Positions 1 through 8,002 of a stretch of DNA of 64,000 bases are shown one piece after another. A program made the position numbers and the translations under genes. Positions within the stretch are counted from its first letter, which is position 1. Each line of letters starts with the position of its first letter. Source of the DNA: Paenibacillus qinlingensis (GTDB lineage: Bacteria; Bacillota; Bacilli; Paenibacillales; NBRC-103111); the NCBI RefSeq assembly GCF_013204845.1, contig NZ_JABMKY010000002.1:707578-771577 (forward strand), in the 5' to 3' direction. The notes below the pieces were generated by a model that did no database searches, was not told where the DNA came from, and saw nothing but the letters and a program-made list of their open reading frames with translations.

Positions 1-110
1 CGGCAGTGGTGCACTCATAGGCTTGCCTTTGTAACATACGATAAACAACAATATCATCACCTTCGCTTTCTAGGATTACAACGTTGAATTCATTTTCTAC
101 TATATCATTC
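1..110. other. window edge, coding status unclear
   Basis: The first 110 bases have an open frame on the minus strand (reading DIVENEFNVVILESEGDD and running off the edge), but I see no start codon with a ribosome binding site. The plus strand has only a short open frame. It could be the start of a minus-strand gene or the tail of a plus-strand gene, so no gene is called. Confidence 0.3.
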
Positions 111-111
111 G

Positions 112-142
112 AAAGACCCCCTCAGGTTTGAGGGGGTCTTTT
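112..142. terminator. strong bidirectional terminator
   Basis: A 13-bp perfect stem, AAAGACCCCCTCA with its complement, around a 4-base loop, with T-runs on both sides. It lies 31 bp past the stop of the minus-strand deoxynucleoside kinase and probably ends that transcript. Confidence 0.85.
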
Positions 143-172
143 CGACATTTCGACAAATTTCGCTTAAAGCAT

Positions 173-829
173 TTATACGATGGCCAAATCAGATAACTTG
201 GTACGAACCTCTTGGACCAGCTGTGCTGCATCAGCTGCGCGGTTAACGACATCAATCCGGTCCATATCAACGATAAGAACTTCAGACGCATGATAATGAT
301 TCATGACCCAGTCGTCGTAGCCTGACCACAACTTGCGATAATAATCGACCAAGGATTGATCCTGCTCAAAGCTGCGGCCACGAAGACCAATGCGGTACAT
401 AACGGTTTCGAAGGAAGCCTTCAAATAGACCATCAGATCAGGCGCCTTCTTTGGCAGCTCCGCCAACTCTGACATCATGTTATCAGCCAAACCTTCATAT
501 ACATCAAATTCCAATTGTGAAATACGCCCTAGCTCACGGTTCACCTTGGCAAAATACCAATCTTCATAAATACTTCTATCCAGTACATTTCGGTTATGTA
601 CTAACGCCTGTTTAATGGCCTTAAAACGTGTATTTAAAAAGTGTAATTGCAGCAAAAACGGATACCGATGCTTTTCGATTTCTTCCGGTGATGCTGTGTA
701 AAATAGCGGTAATATTGGATTATCATCGACACTCTCATAGTAAACATTCGAATTTAGTTCTTGTCCTAGTAAAGTGGATACAGATGTCTTACCAAGACCG
801 ATCATTCCCCCAACCACAATCACTGCCAT
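173..829 (-). CDS. deoxynucleoside kinase (dGK/dAK-like)
   Basis: A 218-residue cytosolic kinase that would phosphorylate purine deoxynucleosides (dG, dA or dC) for the salvage pathway. The P-loop GGMIGLGKTS sits at the N-terminus. DRSIYEDWYFAK is the family's substrate-site DRS motif, and RGRSFEQ resembles the arginine-rich lid (R-x-R). Length is usual for the Bacillus Dgk/Dck family. I place the start at the ATG at 829 because GAAAGGGG lies just upstream; an in-frame start at 853 would add eight basic residues without a good ribosome binding site. dGK and dCK cannot be told apart by eye. Confidence 0.9.
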   Translation of the reverse strand: MAVIVVGGMIGLGKTSVSTLLGQELNSNVYYESVDDNPILPLFYTASPEEIEKHRYPFLLQLHFLNTRFKAIKQALVHNRNVLDRSIYEDWYFAKVNRELGRISQLEFDVYEGLADNMMSELAELPKKAPDLMVYLKASFETVMYRIGLRGRSFEQDQSLVDYYRKLWSGYDDWVMNHYHASEVLIVDMDRIDVVNRAADAAQLVQEVRTKLSDLAIV

Positions 830-1179
830 TGACCCCTTTCTCCTTCTACCCAATCATAATTTACCTACTGTCAATTCAGCAAAGCTTACCTATTATACAA
901 GGAATTCAAACGCTAGGGAACCCTCTTTTTTTTCCTTATCGCGGACTTCCTCTTCATTGATAATTCGCTCAATTACAATACTTGCAAAATTCCGAGCATC
1001 AATTACTCATATTCTACATATTTTAGGAAATCCTCAAAGTAACGAGTAAAAAAAGCATGGTTCTTAGCGAAAAATCAGAACACCGCAAAAAAAAAGTTGA
1101 ACACGTGTGATGATTTCATTTGCCATACTGTCCCTATTTATAAGTGCCTTACAACTATCCATATGACAGAGGTGTATCG
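830..1179. other. intergenic region, no confident gene
   Basis: About 350 bp between divergent genes. On the minus strand at roughly 890-1010 there is a 38-codon open stretch (VIDARNFASIVIERIINEEE and onward) that reads like protein but has no start codon or ribosome binding site; it may be a gene remnant. Promoters for both flanking genes must lie here, but I see no convincing pair of boxes. Confidence 0.4.
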
Positions 1180-1410
1180 ATGATTTACGGAACAAAGCTA
1201 CTAGATACAGATTTAGAATTATTTACTGCTGCCCTAACGAAAACGCCTGTGTACGTATGGTCACTTGATCAACTAGGCGTTTATTACCAAATAACTACAG
1301 GGATTATCGTCAAATACACGCCAGATCATGTACAAGTTTACAATGAAAAAAACGCCACTATTTCCACATGGTATTCAAGAGAAACCTCGGAATTTAGCAT
1401 TGCTTTCTAG
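1180..1410 (+). CDS. small hypothetical protein
   Basis: A 76-residue protein beginning MIYGTKLLDTDLELF. GAGGTG lies 9 bases before the ATG at 1180, which is why I prefer this start to the ATG at 1144. There is no signal peptide or membrane segment; the sequence looks like a small beta-rich cytosolic domain. A clear terminator follows at once, so it is probably a single-gene unit. Family not recognised. Confidence 0.65.
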   Translation: MIYGTKLLDTDLELFTAALTKTPVYVWSLDQLGVYYQITTGIIVKYTPDHVQVYNEKNATISTWYSRETSEFSIAF

Positions 1411-1416
1411 AAATGA

Positions 1417-1455
1417 GAAAACCGCCGTTACCGGTTCAACCCGTCGGCGGTTTTC
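1417..1455. terminator. Rho-independent terminator
   Basis: GAAAACCGCCG and its complement form an 11-bp stem over a 17-base loop, with a T-run on the plus side. It can serve both the small gene ending at 1410 and the histidine kinase ending at 1485 on the other strand. Confidence 0.8.
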
Positions 1456-1484
1456 AGCTTCTCATCATGAACAATGCAAGCAAC

Positions 1485-3659
1485 TCATATAGGCTCCTTA
1501 GAATAAGTAGGCAAGAACACATCGATTGTCGTCCCATACCCCACTTGACTCTGGATCTCCATGGTTCCCTTGTGTGCTTCTACAATCTTGAAGCACATCA
1601 TTAAACCTAAGCCAGTCCCCTTCTCTTTCGTCGTATAAAAGGGTTCCCCTAGCTGTTTCAATCGTTCCTTCGGTATCCCACATCCATTATCTTGTGTTCG
1701 AACTCTAATCTGATCATCCCCGTGCAAGGAAACTATTAATTTAATTTGACCGTCCTTTGGAATAGCTTCCATCGCATTTTTGATCAGATTGATGAATAAT
1801 TGCTTCAAATGCATTTCCGAACACGTAATTTCAGGTATATCCGTTTGGAATTCCAATACAAGTTCTACATTACAGAGTACGGCTTGCGTATCCAGAAGGG
1901 CAATGACCGATTGCAAGATCGTCACTAGATCACTTTTTTTATACGTTATGGCTTCCGGTTTAGCGATCACTAGGAATTCACTTACAATGAAATTGATGCG
2001 ATCCAACTCCGATAACATGATGTCAAAATAATGCTTCTTATCTCTCAGATCATGTTGAAGCAATTGTAAGAATCCTCGCAGTGAGGTAAGCGGGTTCCTA
2101 ATTTCATGTGCTAGTCCCGCCGCGAGCTGACCTGCAACGGACAATTTATCCGATTTTCGGAGTAGTTCCTCCGTTTGCTTGCGTTCTGTAATATCTCTTG
2201 TAATTCCTGCGAATCCGAAAATATCCCCTTTTTCATTCATAATGGGCGTTTTCGTTATACTTACATCAATTAATTGACCATCCTTACGAAGACGAACCGA
2301 TTCCATCCCCGATATTTGCTTCCCTTGACGCAGTTCGTTATACATCTCTTTGCGTTCATTTTCCAAATGCTCCGGATAAATCGGTAATGTACGATGGGCC
2401 AACTCCGCTTGACTCCAGCCAAAAATATGCTCATGCGCCGCATTGATTGAAATCACTCGCTCATTCAAATCCAGCACACAAATTGCGTCAGAGGTGTTAT
2501 TAATAACAGATTCCAAAAGCTCCTTCGTTTCTCTGAGCTCTGTCTCCATCCTCTTACGTTCCGTAATATCTACGCACGAGCCGATAACTTCTACCATGCG
2601 CTCATTCTCCATAATAGGTCGCAAGGAAGTAAGGTACGTAATCCCTCGGAAAGTCGTTTCAAACATCACGTTTTCTTCGCCATTCCACGCTCGATGGTAA
2701 TAAGCTTCTATAGAACTGGCCAAAAAGGCTGGCCAAATATCATGCAGTGTATTCCCTAAAATGTGTATTGGTTTAAAACCCAAACGATAAAGCAACTCAC
2801 CGTCACAAAGGGTATGGATGAAATTTCCATTTATTTTTCTAAACTTTAAAGTCATCCCTTGTTGTCTTCGTACAGTGTCATGGAGATCCTGTTGTGCGAT
2901 TCGCAATGATTCTCGGTCACGATTGAATTGTGTGATATCTTTTGCGATTAAATACAAACCGTCCAGTTTATCATTTACAATGATGGGAACATTTTTGACA
3001 CCTAATTCAATTCGTTCCCCACTCTCTTGTTGGAACACCAACATATAATTATCATTTTGCATCAGTATGCCAGCAGCAGCATCTAGTCTCGTATTATTTT
3101 GCAGAAAAATGTGGTGGATATATTGTGCGATTAATTCATTTTCCGAGTATCCTAGAATCCTTTCCATGGCTGGATTAACACCTTGAATGCGTCCATGGAT
3201 GTCACAAGTCAGAATACCTGCGGGGTTATGCTCAATTAAAGATTTATAGCGCTGTTCGCTTTCCGCCAGTTTTCTCTCCATGTCAGACTGTTGGGAGACG
3301 ACCTTCATTTGAACAATGAATGCCTGAGGCGTGTTGTCTATATCTCGCATGACTGACATCCGCCAGTCGACGTATAGTACAGATAAATCCTTATGTAAGA
3401 TAGAGATGTTTTCTTGAAATACAGGTAATTCTCCACCAAGTAAGTTCTTCATGATCCGATCTATGAGACGCACTTGATTCGGTTCTAATAACGACTTCAT
3501 TTGCGTTGTAAGGAGCTCCCGCTCCGAGTAGCCGACGATGTCGCACAAACTGCGATTCATTCTCAACCAATGACCCTCAAGCGAAATCAGAGCCATTCCC
3601 ATTGTGGTAAATTCAAAAATCGCATTGAACGATGGCTCCATTTCCGATTGATTATTCAT
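1485..3659 (-). CDS. multi-PAS sensor histidine kinase (KinA/KinE-like)
   Basis: A 724-residue soluble sensor kinase with no membrane segments, probably cytoplasmic. About four PAS/PAC units occupy residues 1-490 (for example SLIEHNPAGILTCDIHGRI and SVINNTSDAICVLDLNERV, each followed by a DITERK- or DITQFN-type PAC end). A HisKA domain with the phosphorylated histidine in AHEIRNPLTSLRGF near residue 517 follows. The C-terminal HATPase has an N box (NLIKNAMEAIPKDG), a G1 box (DNGCGIPKE) and a G2 box (GTGLGL). The closest known functions are sporulation-initiating kinases that feed Spo0F. The start at 3659 follows GGGGGAAAATAT; a longer frame to 3731 lacks such a site. No response regulator is adjacent, as for orphan phosphorelay kinases. 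Confidence 0.9.
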   Translation of the reverse strand: MNNQSEMEPSFNAIFEFTTMGMALISLEGHWLRMNRSLCDIVGYSERELLTTQMKSLLEPNQVRLIDRIMKNLLGGELPVFQENISILHKDLSVLYVDWRMSVMRDIDNTPQAFIVQMKVVSQQSDMERKLAESEQRYKSLIEHNPAGILTCDIHGRIQGVNPAMERILGYSENELIAQYIHHIFLQNNTRLDAAAGILMQNDNYMLVFQQESGERIELGVKNVPIIVNDKLDGLYLIAKDITQFNRDRESLRIAQQDLHDTVRRQQGMTLKFRKINGNFIHTLCDGELLYRLGFKPIHILGNTLHDIWPAFLASSIEAYYHRAWNGEENVMFETTFRGITYLTSLRPIMENERMVEVIGSCVDITERKRMETELRETKELLESVINNTSDAICVLDLNERVISINAAHEHIFGWSQAELAHRTLPIYPEHLENERKEMYNELRQGKQISGMESVRLRKDGQLIDVSITKTPIMNEKGDIFGFAGITRDITERKQTEELLRKSDKLSVAGQLAAGLAHEIRNPLTSLRGFLQLLQHDLRDKKHYFDIMLSELDRINFIVSEFLVIAKPEAITYKKSDLVTILQSVIALLDTQAVLCNVELVLEFQTDIPEITCSEMHLKQLFINLIKNAMEAIPKDGQIKLIVSLHGDDQIRVRTQDNGCGIPKERLKQLGEPFYTTKEKGTGLGLMMCFKIVEAHKGTMEIQSQVGYGTTIDVFLPTYSKEPI

Positions 3660-3850
3660 ATATTTTCCCCCAGGGTACATGCTTAGATGGTGATCCTCAC
3701 CGTTTGATAGATTCGACAATGCCATTAACAATCCTGCACTTAGAGCCTTATGGATAGAAATTGTTCACGAAATATGCCCTTGGTTTCCGTCATTATGATA
3801 GAATGGAAAGGTTCAATATTCTTCATCTCAAGTTGTAGGAGGATGCTCCC

Positions 3851-4783
3851 TTGCCCAATATTTGGACTCATTTAATCTTCGGACAAAAAGTTATGAACGA
3901 ACTAGGTCATACTTCGGTTCTAAACGATAAACAGCAGCGGCACATTTTTTCACTTGGTTGCCAAGGACCTGATTTTCTTTTTTACCACAACTTTCTACCT
4001 TGGCAAAAAGACAAGAAATTAAATGCACTTGGTAGTCTCATGCACAAAGATGCCTGTGGACCCTTTTTACTTGAACTAGTTCGACAGGTGCAAGGACGCG
4101 GTCTGTACAACCCTGCGGTTCTCTATGTTCTCGGTTTTCTGACACACCATATTTTAGATCGCAATTTACATCCTTATGTGTTCTATAAATCTGGTTTCAA
4201 GAAATGGGATCATCAACGATTTGAAATCATCATGGATACCATTTACGCCAAGCATGAGCGAGATATTCAAACTTGGAAAACACCAGTATGGAAAGAAATA
4301 TATGTAGGTGATAAGTTCCCCTTAGGCATCGTACCGGCTCTCACCGCGGCAACCGCAATCCATTACCCAGATATCGCCTCGCACATGCAGGATTCCGATT
4401 GGGACGCCGCCTACTATGACATGATCCGAGCACAACGGTTATTTCATGATCCACGAGGAATCAAACGAGTATTGACATTTGGTCAAATCTCACCGTTGGT
4501 TTATACGAAGCATCCCGCTCCTCGCGATTATTTTAACGAAGCCAAGACGACTTGGAACTGTCCAACGGATAGCAATGAAACTTATACCTATAGTGTATGG
4601 GAGTTATTGGACACCGCAATGAGTGATGCAAAACTTGTGCTCGAAGCAGCGATCCAAGTCTTACAACGGGGTACCGCGGCTGATTACGACACCTTCCGTG
4701 ATGTCCTTGGGAATCGTTCCTACGAAACAGGTAAGCCTTGCGAGCTCCACTTGCCAATTACTTATGTGCAACCTATTCTATAG
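3851..4783 (+). CDS. zinc-dependent phospholipase C-like protein
   Basis: A 310-residue protein with the zinc-dependent phospholipase C/S1-P1 nuclease-like helical fold (PF00882 type). Candidate zinc ligands are THLIFG near the N-terminus, GCQGPDFLFYH, and the cluster LTHHILDRNLHPYVFY with KWDHQRFE after it. It has no signal peptide, unlike the secreted toxins of this superfamily, so it is likely a cytoplasmic hydrolase of unknown substrate. The start is TTG with GTAGGAGG 10 bases upstream. It converges with ung. Confidence 0.8.
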   Translation: MPNIWTHLIFGQKVMNELGHTSVLNDKQQRHIFSLGCQGPDFLFYHNFLPWQKDKKLNALGSLMHKDACGPFLLELVRQVQGRGLYNPAVLYVLGFLTHHILDRNLHPYVFYKSGFKKWDHQRFEIIMDTIYAKHERDIQTWKTPVWKEIYVGDKFPLGIVPALTAATAIHYPDIASHMQDSDWDAAYYDMIRAQRLFHDPRGIKRVLTFGQISPLVYTKHPAPRDYFNEAKTTWNCPTDSNETYTYSVWELLDTAMSDAKLVLEAAIQVLQRGTAADYDTFRDVLGNRSYETGKPCELHLPITYVQPIL

Positions 4784-4858
4784 AATGGCAGGCAATCTTT
4801 ACATAGTCTATATATACTATTCGTCTCAGAGTGTCGGTTTAGGTCTATAGAAATGCAA

Positions 4859-4888
4859 AAAACCATGAATGATGTCATTCATGGTTTT
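4859..4888. terminator. bidirectional terminator overlapping the ung stop
   Basis: A perfect 14-bp stem, AAAACCATGAATGA / TCATTCATGGTTTT, with a 2-base loop. The right arm overlaps the last codons of ung. It can end transcription from both converging genes. Confidence 0.75.
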
Positions 4889-5570
4889 CGTTATGTCTAC
4901 TATTCGTGATTTCCCAGTCGATCCCTGTCATTTCAAGTCGATTCAGCACGGTATTGATGTTAGAAAAAGGCTTGCTCCCAAAAAATCCTCGATATGCCGA
5001 TAGCGGGCTTGGATGAGCCGATGTGATGATTACATGTCGAGTGGTGTCGATCAAAGTTTGTTTGGCCTGAGCGTGACTTCCCCAAAGCAGGAAAATGACA
5101 GGCTTTTCACGTGCACTCAACGCTTGTATGATCCTATCCGTGAATCTTTCCCATCCCATTCCCTTATGCGAGTTAGGCAGCGCCTCACGAACGGTTAATA
5201 CCGTATTCAACAACAGAACGCCTTGTTCTGCCCATGCTTTCAAACAACCATGATCAGGCACGGCACAGTGGAGATCTGACGCTAGTTCTTTGTATATATT
5301 CCTTAGCGAAGGAGGGATTGCAATCCCTGGTTTCACAGAGAAACTAAGCCCATGAGCTTGACCGCTTCCATGATAAGGATCTTGTCCCAGTATCACAACC
5401 TTCGTATCCGCAAAGGACGTCCATTCCAGCGCACGAAACACTTCATCCTCCGGTGGATAGATCGTTTGCTGCGCATACTCTTCCTGCAGAAACTGTTGTA
5501 GCGCCTTAAAGTAAGGTGCTTGAAATTCTTCTGCCAATACCGTCAACCAATCGTTCGATAATCGCTTCAC
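4875..5570 (-). CDS. ung: uracil-DNA glycosylase
   Basis: A 231-residue family-1 UDG that removes uracil from DNA in base-excision repair. The catalytic water-activating motif GQDPYHG and the DNA-intercalation loop [13 protein letters not shown] are intact, and [16 protein letters not shown] is typical. Length matches the family. The start is GTG with GGGGGATC upstream. It lies 20 bp upstream of the broken topB on the same strand, in the order expected if topB once preceded ung in a transcription unit. Confidence 0.97.
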   Translation of the reverse strand: MKRLSNDWLTVLAEEFQAPYFKALQQFLQEEYAQQTIYPPEDEVFRALEWTSFADTKVVILGQDPYHGSGQAHGLSFSVKPGIAIPPSLRNIYKELASDLHCAVPDHGCLKAWAEQGVLLLNTVLTVREALPNSHKGMGWERFTDRIIQALSAREKPVIFLLWGSHAQAKQTLIDTTRHVIITSAHPSPLSAYRGFFGSKPFSNINTVLNRLEMTGIDWEITNSRHNENHE

Positions 5571-5590
5571 AACTTAGATCCCCCATGTGT

Positions 5591-7523
5591 TCATTCCGTA
5601 CCAAGTGCACCCGTAGCAACGTCCTTCAACACAATCTTCCCATCTGTTTCTGTACCATCTGCTAAAACAAGCTTCAGCTTTGTTGTTTTCCCTTTTTGAA
5701 CAAGCGCTTGTACTTGTGTGTCCGTTAAGCTTCGACCGAAGCTTTCCTTCCAAATAACGAAGGAGCAGCCTTCCTTATAATGCGAACAGCCATAGCCTTT
5801 TCGCCCCATAAAGAGGGAGCCGCCGCAGCCAGGTCTAGGACAGGTTGCAATGAACGTACTCGCGCCGTCCCCTGCCGGTTTAGCAGCTGTTACTCGCTTC
5901 TTCGCAGGGGCTTTCGATGCACCCTCCCCACGTGCCGCTGTCTTCGTTGAAGCTGAGCCACGTTTACCAGTTGCTTCTGGTGCATTCTCGCCTTCGAAAT
6001 CCGTTTTCGAAGCTCTAGCTTGCTTGCGTACCTTATCAACAATCAGCGTTGCAAATCGCTTCACATTGTGCATAAACTGGTCATCCGAGGCGGTACCACG
6101 GGAAATTTCGTTCAATCTGCGCTCCCATTGCCCTGTCATCTCAGGTGACGTCAACAGTTCAATGCCCGCTCCGCGAATCAATTCAACGACCATCCTGCCC
6201 TTCTGGGTCAAAATGATTTTCTTGCCCTGCATGTCGATATAGCCAACCTTCTTCAAGCGTTCGATGGTTGCTGCCCGCGTCGCAGGTGTGCCAAGCCCGG
6301 AGTCTTTCATCGCATCGCGGAGCTCTTCATCCTCAATCTGCTTCCCTGCGCTCTCCATCGCCTTCAGCAAGGTGCCTTCGTTAAAATGCTTAGGTGGCTG
6401 TGTGTCTTTCTCTTTCACAATCGCATCTGTACACGCCACATCCCCATTCGCATCGATGGAGAACGGCTCGTTGACTTCGACCTCTTCTTCGTCTTCCGTG
6501 TCTTCCTTGTCTTTTCCTTTGGTCGCCTTTGCCTTTTCTTTCTTCTGATCAGCGTAAATAACCTTCCAGCCTAGCGACAACAATTCTTTAACGGTTGTCT
6601 TGAAAAGCTCTTGTTCCACTTCCGTCATAACGGTGTGTACTTTGTAGGCAGCAGGCGGGTAAAACTGAGAAAGAAATCGTCTGACAATGAGATCGTACAA
6701 TTTCTGTTCATCCGGACTTAGACCTGAAGCTTTCTTATTCGTAGGCAAAATGGCATGGTGATCCTCAACCTTGGTTGGATTACAAATAAATTTATTATTA
6801 ATATGAACAAGATTGCGATTCGCGCCTTGTACAAGGTCATGATAAGCCGTTCCTTGCAAAGCGTTTAGCGCCTTGTGCATGTCCGGAATGTTTTGCTCTG
6901 TCACATAGTTGGAATTCGTTCTTGGGTAAGAAATAACCTTGTGCTTCTCATACAACGCTTGCGCCGTATCCAAGGTTTTCTTCGCCGAAAAAGCATATTT
7001 TCCATTCGCCTCACGTTGGAGCAAGGTCAAATCATATAATTTAAATGGGAATTCTTTGGTTTCTTTTACCTCATAGGACTGAATCCGTGCGGGCTTCCCT
7101 TTTACCTTTGCAGCAAGTGCTGCCGCCTTCTCACCATCCGTAAAACGTTCACCCTGCCACATGCCTCGGTAAGGAGTTTCGCCTTGCGCGAAGTGTCCCT
7201 CCAACTCGTAAAATTTAAGGGAGGAAAATGCTTCGATTTGCTTTTGGCGATCATAAATCAGTGCAAGCACCGGCGTTTGAACACGTCCCACCGATAGTAA
7301 CACATTATGTTTCGTCGTAAAGGCACGTGATCCGTTCATACCAATTAGCCAATCCGCTTCACTGCGAGAACGCGCGGCGCGCGTCAAGTTCTCATACTCG
7401 GCGCCATCCTTTAATGTGGCGAACCCATTGCGTATCGTTTCCGACGTTAAATCGGAAATCCAAAGCCGCTTAACGGGCTGATTGAGCCCCAGATGCCGCT
7501 GTATAAGGGAGAAAATGTACTCA
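5591..7523 (-). pseudogene. topB: topB 3' part: DNA topoisomerase III split by element insertion
   Basis: Encodes the C-terminal about 640 residues of type IA topoisomerase III. It starts at YIFSLIQRHLG and includes the active-site tyrosine region (SYPRTNSNYVTE), the HHAILPTNK motif and a C-terminal zinc-ribbon-like domain (CPRPGCGGSLFMGRKGYGCSHY). The N-terminal metal-binding part is missing: the sequence switches at codon YIF to unrelated element DNA, so the open frame reaching 7594 begins with about 25 foreign residues. The matching N-terminal fragment lies at 49038-49370. The GC-rich codon use matches the chromosome, not the element. It is non-functional unless the element excises. Confidence 0.96.
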
Positions 7524-7534
7524 CAAATGGAAAG
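7524..7534 (+). repeat. left terminal inverted repeat of the element
   Basis: CAAATGGAAAG, matching the reverse complement of the right end (49027-49037) in 10 of 11 positions, and directly abutting topB sequence through a few ambiguous core bases (CTCA on the left against CTGC on the right). Confidence 0.7.
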
Positions 7535-8002
7535 TTCGCATATGCATTTTTCATCGAAATTGCCGATACCGCGCACTCTACCAGTAATATTCACTTAAAA
7601 TAAATTCAACGTATTCACTCGCGCATAAGTATTTTCATCGAAACTACACGTTTTCAATAAATTAAAATTTAATATTTTAAATTTAATATTCATCAGTATG
7701 AATATTTATACATCAAAACAATTTCCAAGCATTTTTTTAGACTTTTAAATTTTATTTTAAATCATGTCTGTAATAAATGCTAATTCAAAAAAAATAAAGA
7801 ACAACTAAAGATTTGCATTTGATTCAAGAAGAATCAAAACAATATCTTTTAATTGCTCTTTACTTATCTAGGTTTTCAAGACAAATTTCATTTTATTAAA
7901 TAATAACCTATCATAAACCCCGAACTAACAATAATAAATACATCATCCTTTGTTGGAACAAAACAATTTATGTCACTTAAATTAACAATATTTAATATAC
8001 CC
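7535..8002. other. AT-rich subterminal region of the element
   Basis: About 470 bp with no gene. It holds two direct copies of TTTTCATCGAAA at 7548-7559 and 7632-7643, within longer similar stretches, and then a very AT-rich tract with several short A/T runs. Repeated sites close to an element end are the usual form of recombinase or accessory-factor binding sites, but that is inference. Confidence 0.5.

Noticed and set aside
7524..7594. N-terminal extension of the 3' topB frame (start at 7594)
   Set aside because: The first about 25 codons are element DNA and unlike any topoisomerase III; the frame is a chance fusion.
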